A stretch of 30,842 nt of DNA from an uncultured Collinsella sp. (GTDB lineage Bacteria > Actinomycetota > Coriobacteriia > Coriobacteriales > Coriobacteriaceae), in NCBI GenBank assembly GCA_902494565.1, contig CABUTN010000021.1, positions 1 to 30,842 on the forward strand, in the 5' to 3' direction. Of the stretch, positions 14,741-22,889 are shown one piece after another. The first letter of the stretch is position 1. Each line of letters starts with the position of its first letter. The notes below the pieces were generated by a model. That model had not been told where the DNA came from. It worked only from the letters and a program-made list of their open reading frames with translations, and made no database searches. The position numbers and the translations under genes were made by a program.

Positions 14741-15028
14741 ATGGCATCTCTCGACAAGGTGTACAAGCAAATCGAAGTTTTTGCTCGGGAATGTGACGCC
14801 GAGAAGGTCGTGCTGTTTGGGTCTCGCGCTCGAGGTGACAACTTGCCCAAGAGCGATATTGACATCGCCGTAGCAGGTTGCCGGGATTTCGGCCGCTTCT
14901 CATATTTGATCGATGAACGTCTTGATACTCTTTTAGATGTAGATGTCGTCAATCTCGACGAGTCCTTATCGCAGCAATTGCTCGATGAAATTGCCAGGGA
15001 TGGTGTGATTCTGTATGAAAAAATATGA
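14741..15028 (+). CDS. mntA: MntA-like minimal nucleotidyltransferase antitoxin
   Basis: A 95-aa single-domain nucleotidyltransferase. The MntA signature G-S-x10-D-x-D is exact: FGSRARGDNLPKSDIDIAV, with G27, S28, D39 and D41; a third acidic residue is probably D66 or D68 in LLDVDVV. In type VII toxin-antitoxin systems MntA silences its partner HepT by adding AMP to a tyrosine; this is family knowledge. ATG 14741 is chosen over a GTG 6 nt earlier because AGGGG lies at 14731-14735. It begins 8 nt after the Rrf2 regulator gene, so the two are probably co-transcribed. It overlaps hepT by 14 nt. Confidence 0.9.
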   Translation: MASLDKVYKQIEVFARECDAEKVVLFGSRARGDNLPKSDIDIAVAGCRDFGRFSYLIDERLDTLLDVDVVNLDESLSQQLLDEIARDGVILYEKI

Positions 15029-15434
15029 GAACTTTGTCAGCGCCTTGGCGAATCTTGAGGATGCGCCCAATCAGGATCTCAACAATGATTTTGTTCAGAG
15101 TGGATTGATTAATAAGTTCAATCTTCAATTTGAACTGAGCTGGAAGCTTCTTAAGCGTCTGCTCGAGTATGAGGGCGCCACGCTTGCCGCGTCGGGGTCT
15201 CCTCGCGCCATCTTGAAGGAGTCGTACCGATTCTACGACTTTATTGATGAGGCAGCCTGGCTAGATATGCTCAGAGACCGCAATACGAACGTCCATATCT
15301 ATGACAACAAGCTCGCTCAAGATTTGATTCAGCGCATCTTGAACGTCTATATCCCCGCATTCTGCCAGCTGAGGGACGGGCTGATGGAGCGTTACGGCGA
15401 GCTTCTGTTGGCGCCCGACGACCAGTTTGTTTAA
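15015..15434 (+). CDS. hepT: HepT-like HEPN toxin (HI0074 family)
   Basis: A 139-aa all-helical HEPN protein. The type VII toxin motif R-x4-H-x-Y is complete: R89, H94, Y96 in RDRNTNVHIYDN. R and H are the RNase residues; the tyrosine is the one adenylylated by MntA in studied systems. The motif LQFELSWKLLKRLLEYEG (37-54) and the early GSPRAILKESYRF match the HI0074 subgroup, once called nucleotidyltransferase substrate-binding proteins. The start codon lies inside the end of mntA, ensuring coupled synthesis. The tyrosine is retained, so a working pair is expected. Confidence 0.88.
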   Translation: MKKYENFVSALANLEDAPNQDLNNDFVQSGLINKFNLQFELSWKLLKRLLEYEGATLAASGSPRAILKESYRFYDFIDEAAWLDMLRDRNTNVHIYDNKLAQDLIQRILNVYIPAFCQLRDGLMERYGELLLAPDDQFV

Positions 15435-15476
15435 TTCCTTAAGATTTCGCGGAGGGTTGTTGCCGTTTACCGAGGG

Positions 15477-15509
15477 GTTGTTGTGCAACAACGGGCGAGC
15501 TGCAATACT
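15477..15509 (+). promoter_or_regulatory. Promoter of the surface-protein gene with palindrome over the -35
   Basis: TTGTGC (15481-15486) and AATACT (15504-15509) are spaced 17 nt. The -35 lies inside the inverted repeat GTTGTTG-TG-CAACAAC (15477-15492), a layout expected of a repressor site. A partial direct copy (GAGGGTTGTTG) lies just upstream, near 15462-15472. Confidence 0.5.
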
Positions 15510-15562
15510 TATTTTTATCTTTGCAAACTGAACTTTAACTACACCAATGCAGGGAGGATCTT

Positions 15563-17365
15563 ATGCAGCCCAAGCATTCTGCTATTGTCGCGGGCCTGAC
15601 GTTGGCGCTTTCGTTTGGCGCCGTTTCCGCGCCGGCACCTGTCGCTGCCGAGGAGCCCACGCCGGGCGTTGCCTCGGATGCCACCGATATCGATAAGGGT
15701 CTCTACACCCAGCAGTCCTTCTCGGGCGTGCTGAGGTCGGTCCAGGGCGTTTCGTTTGTCAACGTGACTCCCGAGATGAAGTACTTTACCAAGTACGAGA
15801 GCCATGGTAACTACAACCAGGGATTTTCGTATGGTGACGGCTATAACGCACTGGGTTACTATCAGTTTGATCGCCGCTGGTCGCTCATTCCGTTTATGAA
15901 GCAGGTTTACAACTACGATTCTGCCAAGTACAGCATGCTCAAGGATGCGATTGATCGCGGCAGCGAGATTTCCAACACGAGCAATGCCATGTACGAGAAC
16001 GGCCAGCTCACCGAGTTGGGCCATATCGCTCAGGATGCCTTCCAGGGTGCGTATAACACCGATCCTGTTGAGTTCTCAGCACTTCAAGATGCCTATGCGT
16101 ACAACTCGTACTATGCGGTGACCGAGGCGTGGCTCAAGAGCGGCCTGGGCATTGATATTTCGGGCCGCGCCGATTGCGTCAAGGGCATGGTGTGGAGCAT
16201 CACCAACATGTGCGGTACCGGTGGCTGCAGAGACTTCTTCCGCTGGGCGAATCTTTCCAACGATATGTCCGACCGTGAGTTTGTGACGGCGCTCTCCAAT
16301 AGTGTGGTCAACAATGTCGCCACTAAGTTTTCGAGTCAGCCCCAGTATCATGAGGGCTGGAAGAATCGTTATAAGAATGAGCTGAAGGACTGCTTGGTTT
16401 ATATTGCCGAGGACGAGGCCGCTGCCGCTGCGGCGCCCGTGCAGCCCGAGCCCTCGCCGACGCCTGACTCGAATGACGACTCGAGTGACGATGCCAACGA
16501 TGACAGGATGGATGCGCCCTCGACCGATGCTGACGGTAATGGCTCTGCTGGTGGCGCTACCAACGACGGCTCTACCTCGAACGGCTCCGATTTGAACGGC
16601 TCTGCTGCGGGCGATTCGCCTTCAAGCTCTGCCGGCAATACGGACAGCGACGCTTCTGGTTCGACCGGCGCTGACACCTCTAACTCATCTACCGGCTCGA
16701 GCGATTCGTCCGTTGACACCGGCTCTAACAACGGCTCCGGCTCTGACGCAACCCCTGATTCCGATGCTTCCAAGGACGATTCGAATAAGGCGCCGGACGC
16801 TCCCGTTGCTTCGCCGGACAAGAAGCCTTCTTTCTCCGAGCAGCTTGGTTCTACGCTGGGTTCTTCGCTGATGGCTGGCGTTAATAACGGTTCGGCCCAG
16901 AACAAGGACAACTCTGATCAGGCTTCCACGGAAAAGACCGAAGCCGTAAAGGGCGACTCCAAGGACAAGGCTTCCGAGAAGACCGAATCCGATAAGGGTT
17001 CTAGCTCTGAGGAGAAGGGCGACAAATCCGCTCAGAAGAAGGACGAGGATAAGAAGTCTGAATCTGAGGAAAAGGACAAGAGTAAGACCGAGGACGAAAA
17101 GCAGCAGGGCGAGGACAGCGGTAAGGGCAATACCGATGACCAGGTCCAGGAGCAAAATGACTCCAAAACGGTGACCACTACGACCACGACGACTACAACT
17201 ACCAAGTCATCTGGCGGCAATATGCCCAAGACGGGCGATCTGATTGTGATGGCGAGCCTTGCCAGCGCGAGCTTGGCCACGCTGGGCGCTACGTCTATTG
17301 TGAGTGGCAAGCATAAGCTCGATCAGCAAAAGAAAGCTTCTGGGGAGGACGGCTCGGAGGAGTAG
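15563..17365 (+). CDS. LPXTG-type wall-anchored protein with possible lysozyme-like domain
   Basis: A 600-aa secreted protein. Residues 1-29 form a signal peptide. Residues about 70-282 are a globular domain with KYESHGNYN (77-85), GYYQFDRRWSLIPFM (98-112) and four cysteines (205, 217, 222, 277). The glutamate E79 before a GYYQFD-type segment resembles lysozyme-like phage tail or transglycosylase domains, but that is a weak, structural guess. Residues about 285-550 are a disordered linker, first Ser/Asp/Gly-rich, then Lys/Glu-rich, ending in ten threonines. The sortase signal is MPKTG (554-558), followed by a hydrophobic span and a basic tail. GGGAGG lies 5 nt before the start. It stands alone with its own promoter and terminator. 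It may remodel peptidoglycan or display a domain on the wall. Confidence 0.85.
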   Translation: MQPKHSAIVAGLTLALSFGAVSAPAPVAAEEPTPGVASDATDIDKGLYTQQSFSGVLRSVQGVSFVNVTPEMKYFTKYESHGNYNQGFSYGDGYNALGYYQFDRRWSLIPFMKQVYNYDSAKYSMLKDAIDRGSEISNTSNAMYENGQLTELGHIAQDAFQGAYNTDPVEFSALQDAYAYNSYYAVTEAWLKSGLGIDISGRADCVKGMVWSITNMCGTGGCRDFFRWANLSNDMSDREFVTALSNSVVNNVATKFSSQPQYHEGWKNRYKNELKDCLVYIAEDEAAAAAAPVQPEPSPTPDSNDDSSDDANDDRMDAPSTDADGNGSAGGATNDGSTSNGSDLNGSAAGDSPSSSAGNTDSDASGSTGADTSNSSTGSSDSSVDTGSNNGSGSDATPDSDASKDDSNKAPDAPVASPDKKPSFSEQLGSTLGSSLMAGVNNGSAQNKDNSDQASTEKTEAVKGDSKDKASEKTESDKGSSSEEKGDKSAQKKDEDKKSESEEKDKSKTEDEKQQGEDSGKGNTDDQVQEQNDSKTVTTTTTTTTTTKSSGGNMPKTGDLIVMASLASASLATLGATSIVSGKHKLDQQKKASGEDGSEE

Positions 17366-17397
17366 CCTCTTGGTTGCTAGATAACTAAAGAGTTGGG

Positions 17398-17433
17398 ACG
17401 GGGTCCGGTGCGAATGCGTCGGGCCCCGTTTTG
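17398..17433 (+). terminator. Rho-independent terminator of the surface-protein gene
   Basis: ACGGGGTCCG (17398-17407) pairs with CGGGCCCCGT (17420-17429), with one wobble, and runs into TTTTG. It lies 33 nt after the stop codon. Confidence 0.85.
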
Positions 17434-17567
17434 TTGTGCAACGATTAGTTGTGCCCCCTCACACCTCTTGTTGCTACCGTTGCCCGATATGTTTGCGCGG
17501 CGTCATCGGTACATGCGATGCGGTCATTACAATTGGCATCGTGCTGCGATTTAGGGGGAACGTTTTG

Positions 17568-19364
17568 GTGTCTGAACAGGCAAATGTTGATTGTGCTGCT
17601 GGCTTTGGCGTGCGCTTGATCGGCTGTGCCGACGATGCGGTTTTGCCCATTGGCATGCACGACTATGCGGAGGCCCTTGGTTGCTGCATGCTGGTTGACA
17701 AGACCATGTTTATTGCTGATGTGTTGGACTGCGACGCGTCCGTTGTGGTGTGCTGTCGACCCGAGGGTTTTGGCAAGAGCATGAACTTGTCGATGCTCAG
17801 GGCTTTTCTGGAGCGTCCGGCGGTCGGTCGCGCCGGTCGGATCTCGTTTGCCGATGCTCAGATTTGGGATGCGAACGGCGGGCGCTATCGGGATGAGTAT
17901 GCTTGCTATCCGGTGATATCGCTGGACTTTTCTGGCGCTGCGAGGTGTGGCCCCGCTGTTGCCGGCGTCGTGCGCGATGCCCTTTCGGGCGAGTGCGCTC
18001 GCTTGTTGGCGCTCTTGGAGGCTCCGGATTTAGCTCGAGATAAGGTGCGTCACATCGAACGTGTCGCGCGTGGCGTGGCGAGCGCGGACGAGGTTGACTC
18101 GGTGCTCGGTGTGCTCATAGAGCTGCTGGAGATTGCCTGCGATGAGCAGGTTGTATTGCTCGTTGATGGGTACGATGCGGCGTGGTCTCGCCGTGCGAGC
18201 GCGAGGGACGCTTCCGACGCCGATCCGGCAGAACTACTTGACCGTGTGCTGTTCGACGCCATTGCCACTGCGCGTGATTCGTTGCGGCTGACGTGTCTGA
18301 TGGGGGAGCGTCCCAGTCCTGCCGAAGTGGCGCTTTCTTCGCGCGGCTGCTCGTATTGTCTGACGACGCCGCTGTCGGCGTGGTGTGACCGATGTTTCGG
18401 TTTTTCGGATGCCGAGGTCGAGGCTCTATTGAATCATGCTGGGCGCGAGGAATACCTGGATGATGCGCGTGAATGGCTCGAGGGGTATCGGTTTGGCAGG
18501 GCCTATTGCTCGAGTCCAGAGCGTGTGATCGGTTTTCTGGGCCGAGGTTGCACGGCTCCTGTGCGTGCCGATCTGTATGGATATGCCGATTGCCTGAGTA
18601 GGGTAGTTGCCGGGTGGAATCTCGACCGCCTTTCGGTCTTGTTTGATTTGCTCGAGGCCCATGGGTGCGCTGAGGTCCCGCTTTGTTTGGGCACTGCAGA
18701 GCCAGATGTCTCGCCTGACGATGGCATGTGGACAGCGCTGTATCTGTCCGGTTTTCTCACGACGGATATGACTGAGGAGCCAGAGCATGGCGATCGCCTC
18801 CGTGCTTTGCAATTGCCCAATAACGAGCTTCGTCAGGCCTTGCGTCTAGTGATTATTGAGTGGTTTGAGTGTGCCGCAGAAGACATTCGAGACGTCGATG
18901 CGTTTCGCGACGGGCTGTGCCGTGGGAACGAGGATACCGTGAGGCGGGCGCTAAGCCGCATCCTGGGGGATGCGGGAATCGGTGAGACTGACCCAGATAA
19001 GCCGCTGCCATATCATCTGCTCTTGCTGGGGCTCTGCTTTGGCTTGCCGGGCTATGCCAATCCTGCCTCGAGGCGAAAGTGTGGTGCGGGTCGCTGGGAC
19101 ATCCAGGTTTTCCCTACGGGTGCTGTGTTCGACGTAGCAGACACGATTGGCATGCTGGACGAGCGACCGCTGATAACGATTAACTTGATGTATGACCCCG
19201 ATGTGGATGCGCTGGGCCTGGAATTGCTGGCCGTGCAGTCGCTACTCGACATAGAGCGCGACGGCATCGACGAAATCCGTGTGCCGCGACCCGGCGTTGG
19301 CCGCATGCGCTGGGGGTTTGGGTTTGATGGACAGCATGTGGCTACGGTGCACCAGCGGCTTTAA
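17568..19364 (+). CDS. AAA-ATPase-like / PD-(D/E)XK nuclease-like protein with degenerate active sites
   Basis: A 598-aa member of the common gut-bacterial family that joins a predicted AAA-ATPase to a C-terminal PD-(D/E)XK domain. The phosphate loop CCRPEGFGKSMNLSML (62-77) matches the family's RPRRFGKT. Walker B reads VVLLVDGYD (195-203), where the family has LLIDEYD, so the acidic catalytic residue is glycine. The nuclease domain keeps GAGRWDIQVF (D511), but the expected E-x-K strand reads ITINLMYD (536-543), lacking both E and K. The closing RWGFGFDGQHV matches the family end. The start is uncertain: GTG 17568 or TTG 17565, both behind AGGGGG; a longer upstream reading is cysteine-rich and unlikely. 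Function unknown; the enzyme activities are probably lost. Confidence 0.75.
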   Translation: MSEQANVDCAAGFGVRLIGCADDAVLPIGMHDYAEALGCCMLVDKTMFIADVLDCDASVVVCCRPEGFGKSMNLSMLRAFLERPAVGRAGRISFADAQIWDANGGRYRDEYACYPVISLDFSGAARCGPAVAGVVRDALSGECARLLALLEAPDLARDKVRHIERVARGVASADEVDSVLGVLIELLEIACDEQVVLLVDGYDAAWSRRASARDASDADPAELLDRVLFDAIATARDSLRLTCLMGERPSPAEVALSSRGCSYCLTTPLSAWCDRCFGFSDAEVEALLNHAGREEYLDDAREWLEGYRFGRAYCSSPERVIGFLGRGCTAPVRADLYGYADCLSRVVAGWNLDRLSVLFDLLEAHGCAEVPLCLGTAEPDVSPDDGMWTALYLSGFLTTDMTEEPEHGDRLRALQLPNNELRQALRLVIIEWFECAAEDIRDVDAFRDGLCRGNEDTVRRALSRILGDAGIGETDPDKPLPYHLLLLGLCFGLPGYANPASRRKCGAGRWDIQVFPTGAVFDVADTIGMLDERPLITINLMYDPDVDALGLELLAVQSLLDIERDGIDEIRVPRPGVGRMRWGFGFDGQHVATVHQRL

Positions 19365-19388
19365 GCGCTGAGGTGTTTCCGGCTTCTG

Positions 19389-20408
19389 TTACTCCGTGTC
19401 CTTCATGGGCGGCATGGGCTTCCAGTTGGGATCCTTAACGATCTTGCGGGCGTCCTTCATGCCGCGTCGCAGCGCCGGAATACCGGTCTTAAAGCACTTG
19501 TCAACGGCGGCCAGGCGAATGAATTCCTTGCAGAAGGTCGCGGCATTGCCCAGGCGGAACAACATGGGGTGGTAGTCACCGTAGATCTGCATATAGCGAG
19601 CGAGGAAGCCTCGGTTGCGCATGATGTAGTAGCGGTTGGTGTCGCTCGTAGAGTTGAGCTGGCGTTTGCCGGCGATATCCCAGTTAGAGACGGCACGGGC
19701 GCGCTTGAGCACCACGTCGGCGACCACGGCGGCGGGGAAGTGCTGGCTGGCTACGTAGCCGTAGCAGGCATCGTCACCGTAGATAAAGAAGCGCGCGTCG
19801 GGCAGGCCAATCTTGTCGACCACGCGGCGCGAGAACATGCCGCCCTCAAAGCACAGCTGGTTCATGGCGCGGTAGCCCTCGGGTCCCAGGTCCCACTTGG
19901 CGATGGGGTTAGGGATGCCGAGTGAAAGGATGAGCTGGTACTGCCAAAAGAAGGCTCCGCCGTCAAAGTCCAGGCGCGAACCCTGGATGACATCGTAGCG
20001 GTCAGTCCACTTGGCAAGACGCTCGATGCCTTCGGGGATGACGAGCACGTCGTCGTCCATCACCCAGAACCATTGGGCGCCCAGGTCGTAGGCGCATTTA
20101 GTGCCGGCGGAGAAGCCGCCCGCACCGCCGCCGTTTTCGAGCTGCGGGGCGTAGATGACACGGTCGGTGCCGCCCTGCGCGTCGGGTTGCTCGGTGTCGA
20201 TGCCCCACAGGTTGGCCAGGCGCTCGTTGAATGCGGAGCACATGGCCTCGGTCTCGCGCGAATTTTCGTTATCGACAATCACGATGCGCCAGGGCGCTGC
20301 CGTGAGCTCGGTCATGGAGTCGAACAAGTTGGCCAGGAGTTCCTGGCGCTTGTACGTTACGACGACGATGGCGAGCTTGTCGATGGGAGCGGGAAGGGTT
20401 GAAGGCAT
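19389..20408 (-). CDS. GlfT2-like family 2 glycosyltransferase
   Basis: A 339-aa GT-A glycosyltransferase. The N-terminal VVVTYKRQELLANLFDSM (15-32) is followed by NGGGAGGFSAG (92-102) and the metal-binding WVMDDDVLV (115-123). These two motifs are typical of the galactofuranosyltransferase GlfT2/rhamnosyltransferase subgroup. FIYGDDACYGYVA near the middle carries the probable catalytic base, and SNWDI...NRYYIMRNR is also family-like. It likely adds Galf or another sugar to a surface glycan on the inner membrane face. No membrane span is seen. The start at 20408 has GAAAGGA about 12 nt upstream, rather far; an earlier ATG at 20441 has no ribosome site. It is divergent from the five-gene GT2 run, with a TACAAT -10 candidate near 20485. 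Confidence 0.85.
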   Translation of the reverse strand: MPSTLPAPIDKLAIVVVTYKRQELLANLFDSMTELTAAPWRIVIVDNENSRETEAMCSAFNERLANLWGIDTEQPDAQGGTDRVIYAPQLENGGGAGGFSAGTKCAYDLGAQWFWVMDDDVLVIPEGIERLAKWTDRYDVIQGSRLDFDGGAFFWQYQLILSLGIPNPIAKWDLGPEGYRAMNQLCFEGGMFSRRVVDKIGLPDARFFIYGDDACYGYVASQHFPAAVVADVVLKRARAVSNWDIAGKRQLNSTSDTNRYYIMRNRGFLARYMQIYGDYHPMLFRLGNAATFCKEFIRLAAVDKCFKTGIPALRRGMKDARKIVKDPNWKPMPPMKDTE

Positions 20409-20570
20409 GGGGCAATATATCCTTTCACGTGCGGCGCGCATGCGCTGCACGGAAGCTATCGAATACGTCCTTGGGACTGTCCTATTGTAAAGGCTCGGCG
20501 CACCTTGGCGGCAAGCTTTGAATAAAACGCAGGAACCTGCCATGGGCCCGCCGCATGACGTGGGGCTGCT

Positions 20571-20599
20571 TTGCCCGCAAGAGGCTCCATAGATTATAT
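20571..20599 (+). promoter_or_regulatory. Putative promoter of the GT2 gene run
   Basis: TTGCCC (20571-20576) and TTATAT (20594-20599) are 17 nt apart, about 60 nt before the first plus-strand glycosyltransferase. The -35 is imperfect. Confidence 0.4.
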
Positions 20600-20664
20600 A
20601 AACGCCCGCTGGCGCGCTGACCCTTTGATACCATGAAACGACAGGTATTTCCTAAGGAGCACAT

Positions 20665-21768
20665 TTGTCTACTAACGCCTCTGGCAGCCCTGTTCTGTCG
20701 CTGCTTATTCCCATTTACAATGTTCAGCGCTACCTGCGCGAGTGCCTCGATTCCGCCCTGGCGCAGACGCTCAAGGATATTGAGATCATCTGCATTAACG
20801 ACGGGTCGACCGACAACTCGCCGGCGATTATCCGCGAGTATATGGAGCGCGATAGGCGCGTCAAGATGATCGACAAGGCCAACAGCGGCTACGGCGACTC
20901 GATGAACCACGGTCTGGAGATGGCGCGTGGCAAGTACGTTGGCATCTTGGAGTCCGATGACTTTATGGCGCCCGACGCACTCGAAAAGCTTGTCTCGGCC
21001 GCCGATAGCAATAATGCCGACTTTGCGAAGGCGAACTTTGATTTCTACTGGTCTAAGCCCGAGGAGCGCCGTTCGCTGCACGAGATGTTTAAGGCCAAGG
21101 ACTGCGGTAAGCCGGTGCACCCGAGCGACACGACGCAGTTCTTTAAGCAGAAACCGTCGATTTGGTCGGCTGTGTACCGTCGCGATTTTCTTGAGCGCAA
21201 CGGCATCAAGTTCTTGCCGACTCCGGGAGCATCCTTTCAGGACACGTCGTTTGCCTTTAAGGTGATTGCCTGCGCCGACAAGGCCGTTTACCTGCACGAT
21301 GCCGTGCTTTCGTATCGTCAGGACAACGAGAACTCCTCGGTCAATTCTTCGGCTAAGGTCTTTTGCGTCAATACCGAGTATGCCGAGATCGAACGTTGGA
21401 TCCGAGAGGATTTTGCCCGCGATCACGCAAGCGATGACGTCGCGCGCATGCTCAAGTTCAATCAGCTCATTAAGTACGACTCGTATATGTGGAACTATGT
21501 GCGCTTGGCGCCTAAGTTCTATAAGGAGTTCCTGGCTCAGATGGCCAAGGAATTTCAGGCGGCCTTGGATGCCGGGGACTTTTCGCTTGACGACCTCAAG
21601 CCGTGGAAGCGCGCGAACCTCGCTGCCATCCTCAAAGATCCTGAGGGCTGGGTTGACGAGCATCCGAGTTTTGCGACGGATGGTGCCTTGGGGCGTGCTA
21701 AGTATTACGCCTCGGTTGGAGGCCCAGGTGTGGTCGCCGCCTTCCTCATCGAATCGCTGAGGGGGTAG
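20665..21768 (+). CDS. Family 2 glycosyltransferase (paralogue A)
   Basis: A 367-aa GT2 enzyme. VLSLLIPIYNVQRYLRECLDSALAQT opens the GT-A fold. NDGSTD (45-50) binds the nucleotide and ILESDDF (94-100) is the DXD-type metal site. KPSIWSAVYRRDFL and FLPTPGASFQD mark the acceptor half. The start is a TTG at 20665, with AAGGAG 7 nt upstream. It is closely related to the gene at 22890 over the first two thirds, while the C-terminal third differs. It is the first gene of a co-directional run whose neighbours are 6-80 nt apart. Donor and acceptor sugars cannot be deduced. Confidence 0.9.
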   Translation: MSTNASGSPVLSLLIPIYNVQRYLRECLDSALAQTLKDIEIICINDGSTDNSPAIIREYMERDRRVKMIDKANSGYGDSMNHGLEMARGKYVGILESDDFMAPDALEKLVSAADSNNADFAKANFDFYWSKPEERRSLHEMFKAKDCGKPVHPSDTTQFFKQKPSIWSAVYRRDFLERNGIKFLPTPGASFQDTSFAFKVIACADKAVYLHDAVLSYRQDNENSSVNSSAKVFCVNTEYAEIERWIREDFARDHASDDVARMLKFNQLIKYDSYMWNYVRLAPKFYKEFLAQMAKEFQAALDAGDFSLDDLKPWKRANLAAILKDPEGWVDEHPSFATDGALGRAKYYASVGGPGVVAAFLIESLRG

Positions 21769-21774
21769 GTCGGC

Positions 21775-22815
21775 ATGGGAGAGGCCTCGTGTCCTAAAGC
21801 TACCATTGTCGTCCCCGTTTACAACTCTGCGCGCTCCATTCAGCGATGCGTTGATTCGCTGTTGGCCCAGTCCGAGCGCTCGATTCAGGTTGTCTGCGTC
21901 AACGACGGGTCGACTGATGATTCGTTGAACGTGTTGCGCCAGATCGCGCAGGCTGACGATCGCGTACTGGTGATTGACCAGGAAAATGCGGGTGTCTCGT
22001 GTGCTCGAAATGCCGGTATCGATGTCGCCGAGGGCGAGACCGTCTTTTTTGTGGACGCCGACGATTACATCGATGCCCAGACGGTCGAGCGCGTGCTGCA
22101 TGCCATGGAGTCTGCGGATGCCGAGGCCGCCGTTTTTGGCGGCGTCTGTGAACCTGCCGATGCTGCCCCCAAACGTGTCCAGCAACTCATGAGCCCCAAA
22201 GCTGGCACCTTCGGCGCCCGTGATCCCCAACTGCTGTTCCATTCGAATGCGCAGCCCTATGCCTGCCGTGCGGCTTTTTCGCGCGAGCTGCTCAATCGCG
22301 AAGGCATTCGCTTCGCCCCCGGTCTGGCTTTGGGCGAGGACGTCGTCTTCCAATTTGCGGCTTATGCGCTTGCCCACAAGACCGTCGTCATGCCGGACAA
22401 GTTCTACCACTACGTGATGGAGAGCGAATCGGCGACGCACGAGTTCAACAGTGTCGAGGCTCGCGCCAAAAAGCTCGATGCCCATATGAGAATGCTCGAG
22501 GAGGTCTTGGAGGACTGGGCGGGCTACGGTCTTATGGACCTGTGTCCCGGCGAGCTGATCACCTGGTTCCTGGACCTTATCGTGTTTGATTTGGCGCGCT
22601 TGGATTCCGATGACTTCCATCGCGTGGCGGCTCGCGTCAACATGGACCTCACGACGTTTTTGGGAACGGAGTGGGCGGATATGCCTGCTAAGGGCGCCGT
22701 TCGCCGTGTTGCCCACAAGCTCGTTGCGGCGACCCCGGGCGTTTCGATGGCAGATGCCACGCTGTTCTATCTTTCGACTCGCGGTCTCAAAGCCTGCCTG
22801 GAGCGCTTTATATAA
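21775..22815 (+). CDS. Family 2 glycosyltransferase
   Basis: A 346-aa GT2 enzyme: ATIVVPVYNSARSIQRCVDSLLAQ (9-32), VNDGSTDDS (42-50), NAGVSCARNAGI (71-82) and the metal site VDADDYID (93-100). The C-terminal half includes GLALGEDVVFQF, the usual acceptor/catalytic region. The ATG lies 6 nt after the preceding stop, with GGGGGTAGG as ribosome site. It is probably co-translated with the gene before it. It is not close to its two paralogous neighbours, so it was inserted between or predates their duplication. Confidence 0.9.
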   Translation: MGEASCPKATIVVPVYNSARSIQRCVDSLLAQSERSIQVVCVNDGSTDDSLNVLRQIAQADDRVLVIDQENAGVSCARNAGIDVAEGETVFFVDADDYIDAQTVERVLHAMESADAEAAVFGGVCEPADAAPKRVQQLMSPKAGTFGARDPQLLFHSNAQPYACRAAFSRELLNREGIRFAPGLALGEDVVFQFAAYALAHKTVVMPDKFYHYVMESESATHEFNSVEARAKKLDAHMRMLEEVLEDWAGYGLMDLCPGELITWFLDLIVFDLARLDSDDFHRVAARVNMDLTTFLGTEWADMPAKGAVRRVAHKLVAATPGVSMADATLFYLSTRGLKACLERFI

Positions 22816-22889
22816 TTCCAAGCGCTGCCGCCCGCCGCAACCCGGCTGCTAAAATAACCCTGTTACACGCTATTCAACAGGAGGTTCTC

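Noticed and set aside
17174..17203. Ten-threonine tract as a DNA microsatellite prone to slippage
   Set aside because: The threonine codons are mixed (ACC, ACT, ACG, ACA), so it is a protein-level feature and not a pure DNA repeat.
20482..22821. 779-codon minus-strand open frame
   Set aside because: It is antisense to two well-supported GT2 genes and has no recognisable domain.
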